A stretch of DNA of 64,000 nt from Nocardioides sp. JS614 (GTDB taxonomy: Bacteria > Actinomycetota > Actinomycetes > Propionibacteriales > Nocardioidaceae). Positions 16,398 through 26,189 of the stretch are shown here, piece after piece. Each line of letters begins with the position of its first letter. The stretch's first letter is position 1. The stretch spans positions 4,774,001-4,838,000 of the forward strand of contig NC_008699.1 of NCBI RefSeq assembly GCF_000015265.1, read 5' to 3'. A model generated the notes under the pieces. That model was not told where the DNA came from. It ran no database searches and saw only the letters and a list, made by a program, of their open reading frames with translations. Position numbers and translations under genes: made by a program.

Positions 16398-18398
16398 CTA
16401 CTCGTCGGCGGGATCCGACGCCTCAACATCGAGCAGAAGCTCCGACACGATTTCGTGCAGGAGGTCGTAGCCGTGCTCGGTGAGGATGGATTCAGCGTGG
16501 AACTGGATGCCGCGGTAGTGCGGACCGCGCAGGAGATGGATGTCACCGGTCTGGACATCCGCCTCCACCTCGACCCCCTCCGGGGCTCCCGAACCGGGGT
16601 CGAGCCGGCCGACGAAGGTGTTGTAGAAGCCCACCCGCTCGGTCCGCCCGCGGATCGGCACCGGTGACTGGGTGCCCTGAAAGACGATGTCCTTGTAGGT
16701 CAGCGGGAGGCCGAGGTGGTGGCACAGCGCCTGGTGGCCCAGGCACACCGCGAGGAACGGCCGGCCGGCGGTCATCAGCTCGGCGACCGCGGCCCGCAGG
16801 CTCGCCATCTTCGGGTCGGCGCCGTCGCGCGGGTCGCCCGGGCCCGGGCCGACGATCACCAGGTCGTACCCGTCCAGGCAGCCCGGCGCGTAGTCGGCGT
16901 GGCGCACCACCTCGCTGGTCATCCCCAGCACGCCGAGCACGTGGCGCAGCATGTTCACGAAGTCGTCCTCGCCGTCGAGGATGACGACGCTCTTCCCGGC
17001 CAGCCGCGGGTCCGGCGGGGAGCCGCCCTGGTCGGTGAGCCAGAACCGGCTGAGCCGCCGGTTGCGCGCGTTCAGCGCCAGCAGCACGTCCTCGTCGCTG
17101 ACCAGCTCGGCGAGGTTGACGTCGGGCCGCGGCGCGGGCGGGACCAGCCCGAAGGCGCTGAGGATGCCACCGGCCTTCGCGTGCGTCTCGGCGACCTCGT
17201 ACGCCGGGTCCGAGTCGCGCACCAGGGTCGCCCCCGCGGTGACCGTGAGCCGGCCGTCCAGCCCGACGTCCGCCGTGCGGATCACGATCGGGCTGTCCAC
17301 GACCGGTCCACCGACCTCGTCGCGGCCCAGGATCGCCAGCGCGGCGCCGTAGTAGCCGCGGCCCTCGGTCTCGTACCGCTTGATCAGCCGGCAGGCGTTC
17401 TCCACGGGCGAGCCGGTGACGGTCGCGGCGTACATGGTGTCGCGCAGCACCTCGCGCGGGTCACGGCTGGTGCGGCCGGCGAGGAGGTACTCGGTGTGCA
17501 CGAGGTGGCTCATCGGCTTGAGGAAGGGGCCGAGCACCTGGCCCCCCTCGTTGCAGATGTCGCACATCATCTTCAGCTCCTCGTCGACGACCATGAAGAG
17601 CTCGTAGATCTCCTTCTCGTCGCGCAGGAACTCCAGCAGCCTTCCCTGCACGGGGCCGTCGCCCTCCCGCGGGATCCGGAACGTGCCGCTGATCGGATTC
17701 ATCCGCACGTCGGCCAACCCGAACGGTCCGCTCGGTCGCTCGCTCGTCCCCTGCTCGGCTCCGTCGCGGACCGGGTGGATGGAGACGTGCCGCTCGGGGC
17801 TGGCGCCGATCAGGTAGCGGTCACCGGTGAAGAAGACGTAGGTCCAGTAGGCGCCGCGCTCGCGCTCCAGCAGCCGCCGGAAGACGGTGAGCGCCGTGTC
17901 GGCGCCCCAGTCCGCGACGGTCGCGCGGTAGTGCCGGCCGACGACCAGGTTGGCGCCCTCGCCCTGCCCGATCTCGTCGTGGATGATCGCCGCGACCAGC
18001 TCGGCGTACTCCTCGTCGTCGGTCTCGAAGCCCCCGCGGTCGGCGAACTCCACGCCGGTGTCGTCGATGGCGTCGACGACCTCGGCGACCGAGAACTCCA
18101 GCTCGGTCTCGACCTCGACCACCACCAGCGGGGTTCCGTCGTCGTGCGCCTCGAAGCCGCGCTCGCGGACCTGGCGGAACGGCACCGCCAGCAGCCGGTC
18201 GGCGATGTGCCCCTCCTGCGGCACGCCCTCCTCGAGGGGTACGTCGAGGATCGACTCGACCACGCGGCGCCGGCCGCCGACCAGGCCCACGGTGTCGCGG
18301 TCGCCGGCCCGCGTCGAGCGCCGGATGATCGCCCACGCCTCGTGTCCCTGGAGGGCCGCGATGGCTTCCCGGACATCAGGCGCAGGCCGATCGGTCAT
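16398..18398 (-). CDS. Fused anthranilate synthase-type enzyme (PhzE-like)
   Basis: A 666-residue fusion. Residues 1-430 form the chorismate-binding domain (GASPERHVSIH, RMNPISGTFR, DEELKMMCDICNEGG, YAATVTGSPVENACRLI); residues about 465-655 form a class I amidotransferase with Cys in AVCLGHQALCHHLG and His/Glu in IQFHAESIL. This order and lack of an evident tryptophan-feedback motif resemble PhzE, which makes 2-amino-2-deoxyisochorismate; a fused TrpE-TrpG making anthranilate is the alternative. No phz or trp genes lie nearby. Residues 211-230 look like an insertion of repeat-like DNA (17709-17768) between two conserved motifs. The ATG has TAGAGT six bases upstream. Confidence 0.75.
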   Translation of the reverse strand: MTDRPAPDVREAIAALQGHEAWAIIRRSTRAGDRDTVGLVGGRRRVVESILDVPLEEGVPQEGHIADRLLAVPFRQVRERGFEAHDDGTPLVVVEVETELEFSVAEVVDAIDDTGVEFADRGGFETDDEEYAELVAAIIHDEIGQGEGANLVVGRHYRATVADWGADTALTVFRRLLERERGAYWTYVFFTGDRYLIGASPERHVSIHPVRDGAEQGTSERPSGPFGLADVRMNPISGTFRIPREGDGPVQGRLLEFLRDEKEIYELFMVVDEELKMMCDICNEGGQVLGPFLKPMSHLVHTEYLLAGRTSRDPREVLRDTMYAATVTGSPVENACRLIKRYETEGRGYYGAALAILGRDEVGGPVVDSPIVIRTADVGLDGRLTVTAGATLVRDSDPAYEVAETHAKAGGILSAFGLVPPAPRPDVNLAELVSDEDVLLALNARNRRLSRFWLTDQGGSPPDPRLAGKSVVILDGEDDFVNMLRHVLGVLGMTSEVVRHADYAPGCLDGYDLVIVGPGPGDPRDGADPKMASLRAAVAELMTAGRPFLAVCLGHQALCHHLGLPLTYKDIVFQGTQSPVPIRGRTERVGFYNTFVGRLDPGSGAPEGVEVEADVQTGDIHLLRGPHYRGIQFHAESILTEHGYDLLHEIVSELLLDVEASDPADE

Positions 18399-18507
18399 GG
18401 CGCGACTCTAGTTCTCGCCGAGGCGGCGCCAGTTTCCCGTCTCACCGCGCTGCGCCAGCGGCCGCCTCGAGTCGTCGGCCCTCGAGGAGCCTGACCAGGC
18501 TGGTCTG

Positions 18508-18581
18508 CTGTAACGCCGTGTTACCCCCACTTCCGACCGTGCTGCAGCGGGGTCGGCAGGCGGGGTAAACGGGCGTTACAG
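18508..18581. repeat. 74-bp nested-hairpin repeat, copy E (family 2)
   Basis: The outer arms are 20 bases each (18508-18527 and 18562-18581), starting CTGTAACGCC and ending GGCGTTACAG, with 17 of 20 positions paired. The inner stem CCGACC (18533-18538) / GGTCGG (18551-18556) closes a 12-base loop containing TGCTGCA. The second copy is at 39223-39296. It lies 40 bases past the stop of the secreted protein gene and upstream of the PhzE-like gene, so it may terminate transcription. Confidence 0.9.
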
Positions 18582-18621
18582 CACCGGGCGGGGGCGATCT
18601 CAGTTGTCGGGGAGTCGCCCA

Positions 18622-19074
18622 CTACCGGAGGCGCGTGGTGTACGCGAGCGCGTGAGCGGGGCAGTTCTCCGACTCCATGACCGTGGTCACCACGCCCTTC
18701 TCCCGGCCCCTGCTCAAGAACTTGCCGGTCACCGTCGCCCGGGCGATGACCGAGTCGTCGTCGGCCCGGTAGACGATGTGCGCGGTGAACTTCTCGTCCC
18801 GGATCGGCGCGGCCTTCGACGACTGGATCGGCGGGTCGCCACCGGAGCCGCACTCCGCCGACAGCGCCCAGGGCCCCACGCGCATGCCCGTGACCGACCT
18901 GCCGTGGCGCGTCACGGTGAACGACACCTTGTCCTGCCCCTCGGGCGCGTCGGCGATGCGGCCCTTGTAGACGCCGTCGGCGACCGGTGCGGCCGCGACC
19001 GCCGGGAGGAGCGGGATCATCACGGCTGCGGCGACCGCGGCCGTGGCACTGACGAGACGAGGACGTCGGATCAT
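18622..19074 (-). CDS. Small secreted protein of unknown function
   Basis: A 150-residue protein. The ATG at 19074 is chosen because MIRRPRLVSATAAVAAAV begins a clear signal peptide cleaved after about residue 29 (AVAAA-P); a GGGGG stretch lies upstream as ribosome site. The mature part, about 120 residues, looks all-beta (YKGRIADAPEGQDKVSFTV, SVIARATVTGKFLSRG) and has two Cys (SAECGSGG; SENCPAHA), probably one disulfide. I do not recognise a named family. It stands alone between the HelD-like gene and the PhzE-like gene. Confidence 0.65.
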   Translation of the reverse strand: MIRRPRLVSATAAVAAAVMIPLLPAVAAAPVADGVYKGRIADAPEGQDKVSFTVTRHGRSVTGMRVGPWALSAECGSGGDPPIQSSKAAPIRDEKFTAHIVYRADDDSVIARATVTGKFLSRGREKGVVTTVMESENCPAHALAYTTRLR

Positions 19075-19195
19075 CTCTGGACCCCCTTCGCGACCGGGCG
19101 CTCGGGGCGCCACCGCGCTGATCAGACCGTCGGCCTCAGTCCACGCCGCGCCGTGCGAGTGGGCCAGAGGCGAAGGTCACGCGGCCGGCGGGAGA

Positions 19196-21376
<2,181 letters not shown>

Positions 21377-21545
21377 CTCGTGCTTCCCCTCACCCGGAAA
21401 ACGTCCCCACTGCCGTACCCACCCGATGAGCCCGGTGATTCCGGCAAGTCGACAAGCCTACCCGTTGCTCTCCACCGCGGGGCCGGGTTCGCCCGATGGC
21501 CGCCGTCTCGACCTGGGTTCGGCCCCGGACTTCTCAGGCGAAACC

Positions 21546-21607
21546 GGAACTTCTCGGGCGAAGTTTCGGCCCAACAGTTCCGGTTTCCCCGGTTCACCGG
21601 GGAAACC
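21546..21607 (-). repeat. 62-bp two-hairpin repeat, copy C (family 1)
   Basis: The unit lies in reverse orientation relative to copies A and B. Hairpin 1 is 21582-21607, hairpin 2 is 21546-21581. Next to it, at about 21528-21545, a diverged second version of the hairpin 2 end (GGACTTCTCAGGCGAAACC) is attached, so this copy is partly duplicated. It sits 7 bases past the stop of the enoyl-CoA hydratase gene. Confidence 0.9.
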
Positions 21608-21614
21608 GCCCGCC

Positions 21615-22382
21615 CTATTTGCCCCGGGAGAGGAACGCGGTCATCGCCTCGCGGGCCTCGTCGGAGGCGAACAGACGGGTGGAGAGCTCGGCCATCTCCG
21701 TGCCGTGGGCGTCGATCCGGGCGACCAGGTCGCGGTTGAGGATCCGCTTGGACTCGCGCAGGCCCTGGGCGGCGCCGGTGGCCAGGGAGGCGCAGACCCG
21801 GGCCACCTCGTCGTCGAGCGACTCGGCGGGCACCGCGGTGGTGACCAGGCCGTACGCCGCGGCCTGGGCGCCGGTGAACACCTCACCGCCGAGGGTGGTG
21901 AGCGCCGCCGCGCGCGGGGTCATCCGGTGATGGACGGTCAGCGAGATGATCGCGGCCGCGAGCCCGAGCTTGACCTCGGTGAGCGCGAAGGTCGCGTCCT
22001 CGGCCGCGATGGCGATGTCCGAGGCCGCCACGATGCCGATGCCGCCGGCCCGGACCGCGCCGTACACCCGGGTCACCACGGGCTTGTCGAGGGTGACGAT
22101 GAGCCGCTGCAGGTCGACGATCCGGCGGGTGCCCTCCTCCATGCCGCCGCTCGAGGCTTCGGACAGGTCGGCGCCGGAACAGAACACCCGGCCCTCCGCG
22201 CCGATCAGCACCACCTTCACGGCGTCGTCGGCCGCGGCGCGCTCCAGGCCCGCGAACAGCTCGGTCACGAGCTGGCGCGACAGCGCGTTGCGGTTGTGCG
22301 GGGAGTCCAGGGTGAGGGTCGCGACTCCCTCGGAGACGGCGTAGTGCACGAGTTCGGCGTCGGAGGCGGGCATGCCGGACAT
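21615..22382 (-). CDS. Enoyl-CoA hydratase/isomerase family protein
   Basis: A crotonase-fold protein of 255 residues from the ATG at 22382. LDSPHNRNALSRQLV, the oxyanion-hole region GRVFCSGADLSE, and AVRAGGIGIVAASDIAIAAED followed by FALTEVKLGLAAAI are typical. Hydratases normally place Glu at two positions of the active site; here TEVKLGL carries one while the first position (AVRAGGIG) lacks it, so isomerase or other crotonase activity is possible. An alternative start is the ATG at 22373. An upstream in-frame start at 22430 is unlikely as it would reach into the divergent promoter region. Confidence 0.85.
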   Translation of the reverse strand: MSGMPASDAELVHYAVSEGVATLTLDSPHNRNALSRQLVTELFAGLERAAADDAVKVVLIGAEGRVFCSGADLSEASSGGMEEGTRRIVDLQRLIVTLDKPVVTRVYGAVRAGGIGIVAASDIAIAAEDATFALTEVKLGLAAAIISLTVHHRMTPRAAALTTLGGEVFTGAQAAAYGLVTTAVPAESLDDEVARVCASLATGAAQGLRESKRILNRDLVARIDAHGTEMAELSTRLFASDEAREAMTAFLSRGK

Positions 22383-22435
22383 CCTGCCCCACACCGTGGG
22401 GCCATCCGGAGCGCGCTCCACTCCGAACACCCCTC

Positions 22436-23962
22436 ATGTGGAACCGACTCGCCCACGCCGGTCTCGGAGTCCTGGCCACCCTGGTCGGCGTGGCCGCCGG
22501 CCACCTGGTGGCCGGCCTGACCGAGCCCGCCGCCTCCCCGGTGCTCGTGGTCGGGTCGACGGTGATCGACCTGACGCCGACGCCGGTGAAGGAGTGGGCG
22601 ATCGCGCAGTTCGGCACCCACGACAAGACCGTCCTCGTGGGCTCGGTGCTCCTCGGGGTGCTCGTGTTGGCGGCGGTGGCCGGGCTCCTGGCCCGCCGAC
22701 GGTTCGGGTACGGCGCCGCCCTGTTGCTGGTGCTCGTGGCGGTCCCGGCGGGCGCGGCGCTGACCCGCCCGGGCGCGGCCACCAGCGACGTGCTCCCCAG
22801 CCTCGCCGCCGCCGTGGCCGGGGTGGGTGCGCTGGCCGGGCTGACCCGCGCACGGACCGCCGCCGCGGCGACCGCCGCCCCGGGCCCGGCCGTCGCCGCG
22901 CCCAGCCGCCGCGGGGTCCTGGTCGCCGCCGGCGCCCTCGGGGTCGCCGCGGCGGCGATGGGGGGCGCGGGCCGCTGGATCGCGGCGTACCGCACCCGCA
23001 CGACGCGGGTCGACCTGCCGGCCGCGACCGACCCGGCGCCGCGACTCCCCGCGGGGCTGGAGCAGCGGGTCCCGGGGATCAGCGCGTTCCGGACCCCGAC
23101 CGCCGAGTTCTACCGGGTCGACACCCGGCTCACGCTGCCCATCGTCGACGTCGACGGTTGGACGCTGACCATCGACGGCGACGTCGAGCACGAGGTCACC
23201 CTCACCTTCGACGACCTGCTCACGATGCCGCTGGTCGAGCGCGACATCACCCTGACCTGCGTGTCCAACGAGGTCGGCGGCAGCTACCTCGGCTCGGCCC
23301 GCTGGCTCGGCGTCCGGCTCACCGACCTCCTCGACCGCGCCGGCATCGACGGCACCCGCGCGGACCAGATCCTCAGCACCGACGTCGACGGGATGACGAT
23401 CAGCACGCCGCTGGCCGTCGCCACCGACGGGCGCGACGCGCTCATCGCGGTCGGCATGAACGGCCGCTCACTCACCCGCGAGCACGGGTTCCCGGCCCGG
23501 ATGGTGGTGCCCGGCCTGTACGGCTTCGTCAGCGCCTGCAAGTGGATCACCCGGATGACCCTGACGACGTACGCCGAGCAGCAGGCGTACTGGACCAGGC
23601 GGGACTGGGCGACCGATGCCCCGGTCCGGATCTCCAGCCGCATCGACACCCCGCGCCCGCTCGCCACCGTCGCCGCCGGCCGCACCGTGGTCGGCGGCGT
23701 GGCCTGGGCCCAGCACCAGGGCGGGATCGACCGGGTCGAGGTGCGCGTCGACGGCGGCCCCTGGCAGCAGGCCCGGCTCGGCCCGTCGGCCGGCCAGGAC
23801 TACTGGCGGCAGTGGTACCTGCCGTGGACCGCCGAGCCCGGCCGGCACTCGCTGGCGGTGCGGGCGGTCGACGGGGACGGCGAGGTGCAGACCGGCGCCC
23901 GCGCCACCCCGTTCCCCCAGGGCGCCACCGGCATCCAGCAGATCGTTGTCACCGTCGCCTGA
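22436..23962 (+). CDS. Membrane-anchored molybdopterin-dependent oxidoreductase (sulfite oxidase/YedY-like)
   Basis: A 508-residue protein. The N-terminal 150 residues hold four hydrophobic helices, then a twin-Arg-like segment (PSRRGVLVAAGALG) leads into the exported part. The sulfite-oxidase molybdopterin domain (about 200-400) has the ligand Cys275 in ITLTCVSNEVGG, preceded by TLTFDDLLTMPL and followed by SARWLGVRLTDLLD and GFPARMVVPGLYGF. A C-terminal Mo-co dimerisation-like domain (about 410-505) ends the protein. Members with this layout reduce or oxidise S/N-oxides or oxidised Met; the substrate here is unknown. It is followed by a perfect 50-bp palindrome. Confidence 0.85.
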   Translation: MWNRLAHAGLGVLATLVGVAAGHLVAGLTEPAASPVLVVGSTVIDLTPTPVKEWAIAQFGTHDKTVLVGSVLLGVLVLAAVAGLLARRRFGYGAALLLVLVAVPAGAALTRPGAATSDVLPSLAAAVAGVGALAGLTRARTAAAATAAPGPAVAAPSRRGVLVAAGALGVAAAAMGGAGRWIAAYRTRTTRVDLPAATDPAPRLPAGLEQRVPGISAFRTPTAEFYRVDTRLTLPIVDVDGWTLTIDGDVEHEVTLTFDDLLTMPLVERDITLTCVSNEVGGSYLGSARWLGVRLTDLLDRAGIDGTRADQILSTDVDGMTISTPLAVATDGRDALIAVGMNGRSLTREHGFPARMVVPGLYGFVSACKWITRMTLTTYAEQQAYWTRRDWATDAPVRISSRIDTPRPLATVAAGRTVVGGVAWAQHQGGIDRVEVRVDGGPWQQARLGPSAGQDYWRQWYLPWTAEPGRHSLAVRAVDGDGEVQTGARATPFPQGATGIQQIVVTVA

Positions 23963-23981
23963 CGTCGGCGGGTCGCGGGTC

Positions 23982-24031
23982 GGGTCGTGTGCCTGAGGAC
24001 GCGCCATGGCGCGTCCTCAGGCACACGACCC
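23982..24031. terminator. Perfect 50-bp palindrome after the molybdopterin oxidoreductase gene
   Basis: Twenty-five bases starting GGGTCGTGTGCCTGAGGACG are followed at once by their exact reverse complement, with no spacer. As RNA it would form a very long stem, so it is a strong candidate terminator, but its length and perfection are beyond what termination needs. It begins 19 bases past the stop codon. Confidence 0.75.
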
Positions 24032-24063
24032 ATCCAGCACAGCCCGACCCATCCAGCGCAGCC
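24027..24063 (+). repeat. Two 18-bp direct repeats overlapping the palindrome edge
   Basis: GACCCATCCAGCACAGCC (24027-24044) and GACCCATCCAGCGCAGCC (24046-24063) differ at one base and start 19 bases apart. Each includes CCATCC, which is also the known -35 motif of SigK promoters in mycobacteria, but no matching -10 lies at the right distance from either. Confidence 0.7.
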
Positions 24064-24068
24064 GGGGG

Positions 24069-24095
24069 CAATCCGGTCCCGGCGCGGCTCCGAAG
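24069..24095 (+). promoter_or_regulatory. Candidate SigK promoter of the fasciclin gene
   Basis: CAATCC (24069-24074) and CCGAAG (24090-24095) each match five of six bases of the mycobacterial SigK consensus (CCATCC, CCGAAT) with a 15-base spacer, one or two bases shorter than usual. The fasciclin gene starts 50 bases downstream. In M. tuberculosis the fasciclin genes mpt70/mpt83 are SigK targets. Confidence 0.35.
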
Positions 24096-24144
24096 ACCTC
24101 ACATCACGACCCCGACAGCAGTCCCCGAAGCGAAAGGCCCCACC

Positions 24145-24798
24145 ATGACGCACCGCTCCCTCCGCCGCTCCAGCGGGATCGCCGCCCTCGCCCTCGTCGC
24201 GACCTTCGGCCTGGCCGCCTGCGGCGGCGACTCGGACTCCGAGGCGGCGGCCGACAACCCGGCCTCCAGCGCCCCCGCCTCCGAGACGGCCCCCTCCGAG
24301 ACGGCGTCCGATGCGATGGACGCGGGCGCCGCGACCTTCGGCGCCGGCTGCTCCGCGATCCCCGACTCCGGTGCCGGCTCGTTCAACGGCATGGCGACCG
24401 AGCCGGTCGCCACCGCGGCGAGCGCGAACCCGCTGCTGAAGACCCTGGTGGCGGCGGTCGGCAAGGCCGGCCTGGTCGACACCTTGAACTCCGCGGACGG
24501 GATCACCGTGTTCGCGCCGACCGACGACGCCTTCGCCAAGATCCCGCAGAAGGACCTGAACGCGGTGCTCGCGAACCAGGACACGCTCACCAAGATCCTG
24601 ACCTACCACGTCGTGGCGGGACAGCTCTCCCCCGACGACCTGGCCGGCACCCACGAGACCCTGGAGGGCGAGAACGTCACCGTGACGGGCTCGGGCGAGG
24701 ACTTCACCGTCGGCGCGGACGACGCCAAGGTGCTGTGCGGCAACATCCCGACGGCCAACGCCACGGTCTACGTCATCGACTCCGTCCTGATGCCCTGA
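24145..24798 (+). CDS. Fasciclin-domain lipoprotein
   Basis: A 217-residue exported protein. The signal ends in the lipobox GLAACGG, so it is a lipoprotein, followed by an Ala/Ser/Glu-rich linker (about 32-65). The FAS1 domain (about 80-217) shows NPLLKTLVAAVGKAGLVDTL, the H1 motif ITVFAPTDDAFAKIP, ILTYHVVAGQ and the closing TVYVIDSVLMP. Two Cys (AGCSAIP, VLCGNIP) probably pair. It resembles MPT83/MPT70 of mycobacteria, cell-surface proteins controlled by SigK, and here it stands directly upstream of sigK, so co-regulation is likely. GAAAGG lies ahead of the ATG. Confidence 0.9.
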   Translation: MTHRSLRRSSGIAALALVATFGLAACGGDSDSEAAADNPASSAPASETAPSETASDAMDAGAATFGAGCSAIPDSGAGSFNGMATEPVATAASANPLLKTLVAAVGKAGLVDTLNSADGITVFAPTDDAFAKIPQKDLNAVLANQDTLTKILTYHVVAGQLSPDDLAGTHETLEGENVTVTGSGEDFTVGADDAKVLCGNIPTANATVYVIDSVLMP

Positions 24799-24837
24799 CC
24801 AGGTTTCCCGGAACCTCGAGGAAGCAAGGATCCATCC

Positions 24838-25440
24838 GTGGACCACATCCGCTCCGTCGGCGCCGGCGCCCCGTCCCCCGAGGACGGGGCGCCCGGCGCC
24901 GACCTGGTCGAGCTGCTGCGGCGCTCGGCACGCGGCGACGAGCAGGCGTTCGCTCGCCTGTACGACGCCACCGGCTCGCGCGTGCACGGACTCGCGCTGC
25001 GGGTCGTGCGCGACCCGGCCCAGGCCGAGGAAGTGACCCAGGAGGCGTTCCTGGAGATCTGGCGCACCGCCACCCGGTTCGACCCCGACCGCGGCAGCCC
25101 GCTCGCCTGGCTGCTGACGATCACCCACCGCAAGGCGGTGGACCGGGTCCGGTCGGCGCAGGCGGCGACCCGCCGCGACACGACGTACCACGAGCAGAAC
25201 CAGCCGGTCGAGCACGACGAGACCGCCGAGGCCGCGCACGCGTCCCTCGAAGCCCACCGGGTCCGCGGCGCGCTCGCGGCCCTCACCGAGGTGCAGCGCG
25301 AGGCCGTCGGCCTCGCCTACTTCGGCGGTTACACGCACACGGAGGTGGCGACCATGCTCGACCTACCGGTCGGCACCGCCAAGACCCGCATCCGAGACGG
25401 CTTGATCCGGTTGCGCGACGCGATGGGAGTCGGGTCATGA
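24838..25440 (+). CDS. sigK: ECF sigma factor SigK
   Basis: A 200-residue ECF sigma factor. Region 2 (about 35-100) contains DEQAFARLYDATGSRVHGLALRVV-type sequence, AEEVTQEAFLEIW and the -10 recognition segment; region 4 (about 140-195) has LTEVQREAVGLAYFGGYTH and the helix-turn-helix YTHTEVATMLDLPVGTAKTRI. Identity as SigK rests on the partner RskA, on the fasciclin gene ahead and on the lipid genes behind, the same set as in mycobacteria. Its last bases overlap the anti-sigma gene by four (ATGA). A GTG start is used; an AAGCAAGGA stretch lies upstream. Confidence 0.9.
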   Translation: MDHIRSVGAGAPSPEDGAPGADLVELLRRSARGDEQAFARLYDATGSRVHGLALRVVRDPAQAEEVTQEAFLEIWRTATRFDPDRGSPLAWLLTITHRKAVDRVRSAQAATRRDTTYHEQNQPVEHDETAEAAHASLEAHRVRGALAALTEVQREAVGLAYFGGYTHTEVATMLDLPVGTAKTRIRDGLIRLRDAMGVGS

Positions 25441-26189
25441 GCCACGAGTACCCCGGCTACGACGTCCACGCGCTGTCCGGCGCCTACGCCGTCGATGCCC
25501 TCGACGACGTCGAACGGGCCTCGTTCGAGCGGCACCTCGCCGAGTGCGCCGAGTGCCGCTCCGAGGTCGCGAGCCTCCGCGAGGCCGCGAGCAGGCTCGC
25601 CGAGACCACCGCCGCCGAGCCCCCCGCCGGGCTGCGCGACCGGGTGCTCGCCGGCATCGCCACGACCCGGCCGCTCCCGCCCGCGGTGTCGGCGCCCGCG
25701 GCCCACCGGTCCACCCCGTCCGCCCGCCGCCCCCGGCGCCGGCTCGAGATGCTGGTCGCCGCGGCCGCCGCGGTCGTCGCGGTCGGTGCCGGCGCGGTGA
25801 TCTGGCAGCAGCCGTGGGAGGAGACCAGCCAGGCACCGAGCGTGACCGACGCGGTGCTCCGGGCCGCGGACGCGCGCAGCACCTCGCTGGACTTCAAGGG
25901 CGGCGCCCACGCCACGCTGGTGCACTCCGACAGCGTCGGCCGGGCGGTGCTGGTGACCGAGAAGATGCCCGCGCCTCCGGCCGGCAAGGTCTACCAGCTC
26001 TGGCTCGACCAGCCCGGTCGCGGGATGGTCTCGGCCGGCGTGATGCCGGTCGCCGCCGACCAGACGGTGCTGCTGCAGGGCGACGCCGCGACCGCGACCG
26101 CCGCCGGGATCACCGTCGAGCCGGAGGGCGGCTCGGCCGAGCCGACGTCGGCGCCGATCGCGCTGTTCGACTTCGGCGAGAAGGCATGA
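25437..26189 (+). CDS. rskA: Anti-sigma-K factor RskA
   Basis: A 250-residue single-pass membrane protein. The N-terminal anti-sigma domain carries the ERHLAECAECRSEV zinc-type motif (His, Cys, Cys). One transmembrane helix lies near residues 102-120 (MLVAAAAAVVAVGAGAVIW), and the outer domain has the RskA signature AGKVYQLWLDQPGRG and ends with IALFDFGEKA. In mycobacteria RskA holds SigK at the membrane and is destroyed by regulated proteolysis. It overlaps sigK upstream and the FAD-DUF1365 gene downstream by four bases each. Confidence 0.9.
   Translation: MSHEYPGYDVHALSGAYAVDALDDVERASFERHLAECAECRSEVASLREAASRLAETTAAEPPAGLRDRVLAGIATTRPLPPAVSAPAAHRSTPSARRPRRRLEMLVAAAAAVVAVGAGAVIWQQPWEETSQAPSVTDAVLRAADARSTSLDFKGGAHATLVHSDSVGRAVLVTEKMPAPPAGKVYQLWLDQPGRGMVSAGVMPVAADQTVLLQGDAATATAAGITVEPEGGSAEPTSAPIALFDFGEKA

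Noticed and set aside
16398..18398. Certain assignment as trpE-trpG
   Set aside because: Domain order fits, but features resemble PhzE and no trp genes are near, so the call was left open.
21441..21460. CCGGCAAGTCGACAAGCCTA upstream of the HelR-like gene as a rifamycin-associated element
   Set aside because: The two AAG-containing halves are direct rather than inverted, and the match to the RAE as I recall it is poor.
24027..24063. The two CCATCC-containing direct repeats as SigK promoters
   Set aside because: Neither has a CCGAAT-like -10 at 16-17 bases; the site at 24069-24095 fits better.
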